DNA of 64,000 bases from a virus: positions 1 to 64,000 of the IMG/VR virus record IMGVR_UViG_3300043568_000079; one strand, 5' to 3'. This document shows positions 59,318-64,000 of the stretch, in pieces. Below the pieces are notes generated by a model, which saw only the letters and a list, made by a program, of their open reading frames with translations, was not told where the DNA came from and ran no database searches. A program made the translations under genes and the position numbers. Each line of letters begins with the position of its first letter. Position 1 is the stretch's first letter.

Positions 59318-59532
59318 AAGAACGGTAATTGCGTTTCTTTTGTCAATTCTAAGTTTCCTTCGATAATCTTATTCAGCAAATCTCGATCTTCGGGCGTTAA
59401 CAAAAATGCTTCGGAGAACGAAAGTCCTCCTCTCATATACCAACTAAATCTAAAAAGTTCTTCTCTTAAGGCTTTTGTATCAACTTCATATTCGGTAACA
59501 AGTTTATTGATACCATCGGTATCAAGATACAA
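59314..59532 (-). CDS. Baseplate hub assembly protein gp51-like (probable)
   Basis: A 72-aa product with a TTG start, preceded by AAGG 4 nt upstream. ALREELFRFSWYMRGGLSFS, then EAFLLTPEDRDLLNKIIEGN, forms two helices and matches short proteins that follow gp26 in marine T4-like phages. In T4 gene 51 follows gene 26, the same order as here. T4 gp51 acts catalytically in hub assembly. Assignment is by context and faint similarity. Confidence 0.5.
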   Translation of the reverse strand: MYLDTDGINKLVTEYEVDTKALREELFRFSWYMRGGLSFSEAFLLTPEDRDLLNKIIEGNLELTKETQLPFF

Positions 59533-59537
59533 AAGCC

Positions 59538-60410
59538 TTATACGAAAAAAGTTGCAGGATCAAACACCAACGGCACATCAACTGTGTCTCCAGTAATTCC
59601 CTTTTCTCGCATTTCATCAGTAACTGTTACTGTGACTGGTTTTAATTCGTTGATGCTTTTTAACGCATCTAGATGCGTTTGAACGATATTAAAAATATCT
59701 TTATCGGCATTTTCAATAAATTCTTTAATGTGCTTGAGATTTTCAGTACTTCCATTAGAACTGTCAATTTTAAATATACTTTTTTCAACAACGCCAATAG
59801 TAACATCTGTTAGTTTACTGAAGCTTTCTTTAAACGCAGCAACTTTGTCAGCTTCATTCATTTCATTATTATTTGCAATTTGTAAAATCTTTTGAGTTTC
59901 AAATGTTTTTACTGCACTGTCACTGAGTTGTTTATATGTCATGGGGCGCACAAATATTGTTAAATCTTCATTAATGGGTACAATAGGATCCCATTTTATT
60001 TGATACATCAATGTGTCCATTACTTGTTTTAAGTCGACACTATACTCCATCTCTAAGTCGTCACCGAACGTAATGGGAGTTGTCATCTTTTCCCCGTAGG
60101 TTGCAAGTCTGATTGCAATTAAAATAACATCTAAATCAATACTGGGAATTGACCATGCGTTCTTTATGTTGGGCATACAATGCTGTACAACGTCCACAAC
60201 CGCCTGACCGCTCATAATAGCATCGGGGATTTTAAGCATTAGTTCGTCTTTGGCAGTCATTGAGAACACAGGAAACTCACCTGTTTCAGTTTGCTCAAGA
60301 CTTCCAGCAGGCCAGAATTCTCCTCCGCTGGGCAAGCGAATATATATTTTAGGCTGTCGCATAAATCCAGAAAGTGGATTTGCATGTATTTGTTGTGGAT
60401 TTGAAACCAT
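59538..60410 (-). CDS. 26: Baseplate hub protein gp26-like (T4 baseplate family)
   Basis: A 290-aa protein (T4 gp26 is 208 aa). KIYIRLPSGGEFW, then FSMTAKDELMLKIPDAIMSG, QAVVDVVQHCMPNIKNAWSI and PSIDLDVILIAIRLATYGEK are the core of the T4 baseplate (gp26) family. The C-terminal half is more variable and helical, and could be a chaperone arm. It is preceded by a GGAG ribosome site and a late-type ATAAATAC box. It lies on the opposite strand from the tape measure, with which it shares a 71-bp divergent region. Confidence 0.82.
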   Translation of the reverse strand: MVSNPQQIHANPLSGFMRQPKIYIRLPSGGEFWPAGSLEQTETGEFPVFSMTAKDELMLKIPDAIMSGQAVVDVVQHCMPNIKNAWSIPSIDLDVILIAIRLATYGEKMTTPITFGDDLEMEYSVDLKQVMDTLMYQIKWDPIVPINEDLTIFVRPMTYKQLSDSAVKTFETQKILQIANNNEMNEADKVAAFKESFSKLTDVTIGVVEKSIFKIDSSNGSTENLKHIKEFIENADKDIFNIVQTHLDALKSINELKPVTVTVTDEMREKGITGDTVDVPLVFDPATFFV

Positions 60411-60420
60411 ATGTGTCTCC

Positions 60421-60428
60421 GATAAATA
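60421..60428 (+). promoter_or_regulatory. Late-type box GATAAATA for the tape measure
   Basis: GATAAATA on the + strand in the 71-bp region between gp26 and the tape measure. The predicted start near 60434 leaves a leader of about 48 nt before the ATG at 60482, which itself has no clear ribosome site. Confidence 0.5.
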
Positions 60429-60448
60429 AACTATGTGAAATAGATAAA

Positions 60449-60456
60449 GTATTTAT
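60449..60456 (-). promoter_or_regulatory. Late-type box ATAAATAC for gp26
   Basis: GATAAATACTTTATC on the - strand, predicted start near 60443, leader about 33 nt with CGGAG as ribosome site. With the + strand box it forms a back-to-back late promoter pair. Confidence 0.55.
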
Positions 60457-60481
60457 CTACGCAGATAACCCCTAAAATACA

Positions 60482-62584
60482 ATGGCAGACGTAACAGGAT
60501 CAATTGGTAATGAATATGTAGAGCTGAATAACGCAGCTACCGAAGCAACCTTACGTCTACTACTTCAAGCAACATTAGCAACTACTAAAGCGCAAAAAGA
60601 CGCTATTAAAGATCTAGCAACAAAAGCAGGGTTAGATCCAGCAGTCGTTGCTGCAATGAATACTAATGTTAAGCAATCAGCTGGAATATTTAGTACATTA
60701 GCTACAGTAGGCACTGCAACCGCAAATAAAATTAGAATTCTAGACAGTAGCATCAGTCCGTTGATTAAAAGTTTAACAGACGGATCTGCACAAGTTAGCA
60801 ATGTATTTGGGGCATTTGAAGCAATGCCAGGGATTCTGGGAGTTGTAGCCACGGGCTTTAGACGACTAGCCGAGTTTCAAGAAAAGAATTTAGACATGTA
60901 CCAGCAGGTGAGCACTGCTGGTGTTAACTTTGGTGGAAGTTTAACTACCCTTAGACAATCTGCATTAAACACCTACATGACATTAGATCAATTTACAAAT
61001 CTAATGAAAACAAATGGCGAGACATTTTCAAAGTTGGGCGGGACTGCAAATGACGGAGCAAAAGCATTTGTTAAAGCAAGTAATAGTTTATTGTCGAGCG
61101 ATGCTGGAACAAAATTAAGAGCGTTGGGTTTTACTACTGAAGAAGTTAATCAAGGGATGCTAAACTATCTTTCTATAACAGGAGGTAGGAGTAGAGCCGA
61201 GCTACAAGATACAGCAGCATTAACAAAAAGTACCACAGTGTATTTGCAAGAGCTAGATCAGTTGGCTGCAATTACAGGCAAGAGTAGAGAAGAACAACAG
61301 AAAAAAGTAAAAGCAGAAATGGAAGAAGCAGAATTCCAACTGTTTCTTGCCAGTAAGTCAAAACCAGAACGAGAATTAATTGAACAAAATGTCAAACGTG
61401 CTACTGTACTTTACGGTAAAGGCGGAGCTGATATTGCCAAAGCCAGTGCTATGGGAGTTGCGGTTCAAGGTGATGCTGGTAAACGATTAACAGCGACTAG
61501 TGCTAGTACCGCTGAAGCTATCCAAAGAGACCTAGCATTAAGAAGACAATTTGGAGCTCAAAGCAAAGAAGTATATGACAATGAAATTAAAGGCAGACAG
61601 TCAAACGCAAGAGATCTAGGAAGGCTAGCCGGGCCAGTAGGGTCGTTTAGTGGTGTATTGAAAGGCAATGAAGAAGCAGTTCTATTAGCTGCTCGTGATC
61701 GAGTTGCAGGAGAAAAAGAAGTAGCCGAACAATACTCAACGGCCGCAAGAGAACGAGCAGAACGAGAAGCATCGCAGGCTAAGGCCGCAGTTGAAGCACA
61801 AAAAGCTGTTCAAGAATTTGGACAAGCTATTAATAATCTATTAGGACCTATTGTTACATTGTTAACTCCTGTTATTAACGGACTGGCAACAGGAATATCT
61901 AAACTTGTTAAAGGATTCGATGCAATTACTTTTGGTTTTGGAGGAATTGCTTTAGCGGCAGGGGCAGCGGTATTGGCTTTGAGAAAGTTAGCGGCTACTA
62001 GCGCCGCAAGTGATGCTGGCGGCACCGGCGGAGGTGGTGCAGGTGGCGGAAAAGGGATCACCGGTTCACTGGTTAAAAAATTAGGAATTGCTGGAACTGT
62101 AATCGGAGGATTAATGCTAGCAGGTGAGTTAAGTGGTATAAACGATCAAGAAAAAGCAGGATCAATTTCAGCAGGTGATGCATCAACTCAACGTGGTGGA
62201 GCAATAGGAGAAGCCGCAGGAGGATTTACTGGAGCACTTGCCGGTGCTGCTGCTGGAGGATTAATGGGTGGTCCATTGGGTGCGTTAATAGGTGGATTGA
62301 TCGGCGGCTTCGGTGGCGGAACTGCTGGAAGAATGGGCGGAGAAGCATTTGCAGGTCCAAAGGCAGCAGCTGGCGCAATAATTGAATCTCCTATGAATAT
62401 TAAAGTTGGAGAAGAAGAACCTGAATTAATATCACCTATTCGGTACTTTAATAATTTGCAGTCCGAGCTATCGACGTTAAATAAGCAGACTGCTGACATG
62501 ATTAGATACCTTAAAGAAACTGCTGAATACAGTAAACGTAATGTAGATGCAACTAAATCTCTAAGCGGCAACCTTTTTAGATAA
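60482..62584 (+). CDS. Tail tape-measure protein (gp29-like)
   Basis: A 700-aa protein. The N-terminal half is long and helical (residues 20-460), as expected for a tail ruler. About residues 480-640 are Gly/Ala-rich hydrophobic segments (LAAGAAVLALRKLAATSAAS and a GGLMGGPLGALIGGLIGGFG stretch) that may insert into the host membrane on injection. The C-terminus (GEEEPELISPIRYFNNLQSE, LNKQTADMIRYLKETAEYSK) matches tape-measure ends of marine T4-like phages as I recall. T4 gp29 is 590 aa. Its length would set tail length. It starts back to back with gp26. Confidence 0.75.
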   Translation: MADVTGSIGNEYVELNNAATEATLRLLLQATLATTKAQKDAIKDLATKAGLDPAVVAAMNTNVKQSAGIFSTLATVGTATANKIRILDSSISPLIKSLTDGSAQVSNVFGAFEAMPGILGVVATGFRRLAEFQEKNLDMYQQVSTAGVNFGGSLTTLRQSALNTYMTLDQFTNLMKTNGETFSKLGGTANDGAKAFVKASNSLLSSDAGTKLRALGFTTEEVNQGMLNYLSITGGRSRAELQDTAALTKSTTVYLQELDQLAAITGKSREEQQKKVKAEMEEAEFQLFLASKSKPERELIEQNVKRATVLYGKGGADIAKASAMGVAVQGDAGKRLTATSASTAEAIQRDLALRRQFGAQSKEVYDNEIKGRQSNARDLGRLAGPVGSFSGVLKGNEEAVLLAARDRVAGEKEVAEQYSTAARERAEREASQAKAAVEAQKAVQEFGQAINNLLGPIVTLLTPVINGLATGISKLVKGFDAITFGFGGIALAAGAAVLALRKLAATSAASDAGGTGGGGAGGGKGITGSLVKKLGIAGTVIGGLMLAGELSGINDQEKAGSISAGDASTQRGGAIGEAAGGFTGALAGAAAGGLMGGPLGALIGGLIGGFGGGTAGRMGGEAFAGPKAAAGAIIESPMNIKVGEEEPELISPIRYFNNLQSELSTLNKQTADMIRYLKETAEYSKRNVDATKSLSGNLFR

Positions 62585-62590
62585 CAAATT

Positions 62591-64000
62591 ATGAGCTGGA
62601 AAAAATACTTCACCCCTGTTAATGCTTCAGGAACCCTAAGTCCTATTAGTGGTGCTCGCGGCTCTGATATGTCCAATCCTACACATAGGAATTATTCGAG
62701 TTTCTTACCTGATGTTTATTCTGGACATCCAAATCGTTTAGAACGATACGGTCAGTATGATACTATGGATGCAGACAGCGAAGTTAATGCCGCCTTGGAT
62801 ATTTTAGCAGAATTCTGTACACAGCAAAACGAAGAAAATGGAACACCATTTCGTGTGTTCTTCAAAGAACAAGCAACATCGACTGAAGTAAAAGTTATTA
62901 GAAAACTCATGCAACAGTGGACTAAACTAAACAAATTTCAAACAAGAATGTTTAAGATTGTTCGCAACAGTTTCAAATACGGTGATGTTTTCTTCGTACG
63001 TGATCCGGAAACACAAGCATGGATGTATATCGATCCATCTAAAGTTGATAAGATTATTGTTAACGAATCAGAAGGCAAAAAGCCAGAACAATATATTATC
63101 CGTGACTTCAACCCAAACTTAGAAACACTGTCAACAACTGCTATTAGTCCTACTAACATTACAGGCGGCGGTACACATTATAATAACAATTCCGGAACAG
63201 GCATGAGTCGTGGAATGACTGGTAGTTTTCCTAATACTACTGGAGGAAGTCGATTTCAACAGAATGAAAATCAATATGCAATAGATGCAAACCATGTGAT
63301 TCATATTAGCATGAGCGAAGGAATGGATAACAATCATCCATTTGGAAACAGTTTGTTAGAATCAATTTTTAAAGTTTACAAGCAGAAAGAATTGCTTGAA
63401 GATGCTATCATTATCTATCGTATTCAACGTGCTCCAGAACGCCGTGTATTCTATATTGACGTAGGTAATATGCCAAGCCACTTGGCTATGGGCTTTGTTG
63501 AGCGAGTTAAAAATGAAGTAAATCAAAGACGCATTCCAAGCGTTACTGGCGGAAGTCAAAGTGTTATTGATGCCGGATATAATCCTTTATCTATCAACGA
63601 AGATTACTTCTTTCCACAGACAGCTGAAGGTCGAGGCAGTAAAGTTGAAGTACTACCAGGCGGTACTAACCTAGGAGAGATTGATGATCTTAAATATTTT
63701 ACTAATAAGTTGTTTAGGGCTTTACGCATTCCTAGCAGTTATCTACCTACTGGTTCCGACGACGGAGGATCTAACTTTAATGATGGTCGAGTTGGAACAG
63801 CCTATATACAAGAGTTACGATTTAACAAATACTGCGAACGACTACAAAGTTTAATGAATGAACATTTTGATACAGAATTTAAACTGTATCTGCATAACAA
63901 AGGCATCAATGTAGACAGTAATATATTTGAAGTTAAGTTCAACCCTCCACAAAACTTTGCTGCTTATCGTCAAACAGAAATGGATACTGCTCGTGTAACT
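62591..64000 (+). CDS. 20: Portal vertex protein gp20-like, 3'-partial
   Basis: The frame opens at ATG 62591 and runs through the right edge (470 codons here; T4 gp20 is 524 aa). Diagnostic blocks: YSSFLPDVYSGHPNRLERYG, YDTMDADSEVNAALDILAEF, FKYGDVFFVRDPETQAWMY, SRIPSxxP-like LRIPSSYLPTGSDDGGSNFN and TAYIQELRFNKYCERLQSLM. The portal forms the dodecameric ring through which DNA is packaged and released, and seeds capsid assembly. An insert of Gly/Thr/Asn-rich residues (TGGGTHYNNNSGTGMS) in the middle is loop-like. Confidence 0.93.
   Translation, partial: MSWKKYFTPVNASGTLSPISGARGSDMSNPTHRNYSSFLPDVYSGHPNRLERYGQYDTMDADSEVNAALDILAEFCTQQNEENGTPFRVFFKEQATSTEVKVIRKLMQQWTKLNKFQTRMFKIVRNSFKYGDVFFVRDPETQAWMYIDPSKVDKIIVNESEGKKPEQYIIRDFNPNLETLSTTAISPTNITGGGTHYNNNSGTGMSRGMTGSFPNTTGGSRFQQNENQYAIDANHVIHISMSEGMDNNHPFGNSLLESIFKVYKQKELLEDAIIIYRIQRAPERRVFYIDVGNMPSHLAMGFVERVKNEVNQRRIPSVTGGSQSVIDAGYNPLSINEDYFFPQTAEGRGSKVEVLPGGTNLGEIDDLKYFTNKLFRALRIPSSYLPTGSDDGGSNFNDGRVGTAYIQELRFNKYCERLQSLMNEHFDTEFKLYLHNKGINVDSNIFEVKFNPPQNFAAYRQTEMDTARVT

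Noticed and set aside
1-64000. CRISPR arrays, IS elements, integrase or attachment sites
   Set aside because: No spaced repeats, transposase or integrase motifs, or flanking direct repeats were seen; the only clear direct repeat is the 27-bp tandem at 53107.

Overview
The window is a contiguous piece of the genome of a T4-superfamily tailed phage (contractile-tail myovirus), close in gene content and style to the marine cyanophage/pelagiphage branch. Direct support comes from recognisable homologues of gp43 (DNA polymerase), gp45 (clamp, more diverged), an RNase H-type 5' nuclease, gp55 (late sigma), gp46/gp47 (Rad50/Mre11-like nuclease), gp53, gp25, gp6, gp5, gp26, a tape-measure protein and gp20 (portal). 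The sequence is AT-rich and genes are packed with 1-4 nt overlaps. No photosynthesis gene, tRNA, integrase or CRISPR array was seen, so the host cannot be named; a marine Gram-negative bacterium is a guess from family resemblance.

Layout. 1-21 kb (mostly + strand): replication and nucleotide metabolism (gp43, gp45, RNase H-type nuclease, MazG-like, DHFR, thymidylate synthase), many small conserved phage genes, and a DNA-modification-like block: a TGT/DpdA-type transglycosylase (5939-7597), a QueD-like T-fold protein, a GT-B glycosyltransferase, a cupin, a radical-SAM gene on the opposite strand and QueE. A MoxR AAA+ ATPase plus HEXXH/VWA protein pair follows. 21-53 kb (- strand): a virion operon reading right to left: gp48/54-like, gp53, a hub-like 1124-aa protein, gp5 with a GH19-like lysozyme domain, gp25, gp6, a 4732-aa giant protein, a collagen-like protein, a subtilisin-family protease, a conserved structural protein and three paralogous tail-fibre proteins. 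53-58 kb (+): gp55, gp47, gp46, a histone Hc1-like protein and a GIY-YIG protein. 58.27-58.73 kb: a non-coding, heavily structured segment, probably a large RNA. 58.7-64 kb: an Ala/Thr-rich protein, gp26 and gp51-like on the - strand, then tape measure and portal on +, the latter running off the window.

Expression. Two promoter classes are visible. Replication and metabolism genes have sigma70-type promoters (TTGACA/TATAAT-like, 16-18 bp spacing) at 1453, 4810, 12235, 16025, 17212, 53259 and 54225. Late genes have T4 late-type boxes (TATAAATA or ATAAATAC/T) at 18527, 25755, 45938, 46408, 53224, 58729, 60421 and 60449, which fits the gp55 encoded here. The polymerase gene has two hairpins in its leader that carry the same loop sequence, a candidate for gp43 self-regulation.

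Most worth following: the approx. 460-nt structured RNA locus at 58271-58729, and the possible 7-deazaguanine DNA modification pathway with an adjoining glycosyltransferase, cupin and radical-SAM enzyme.
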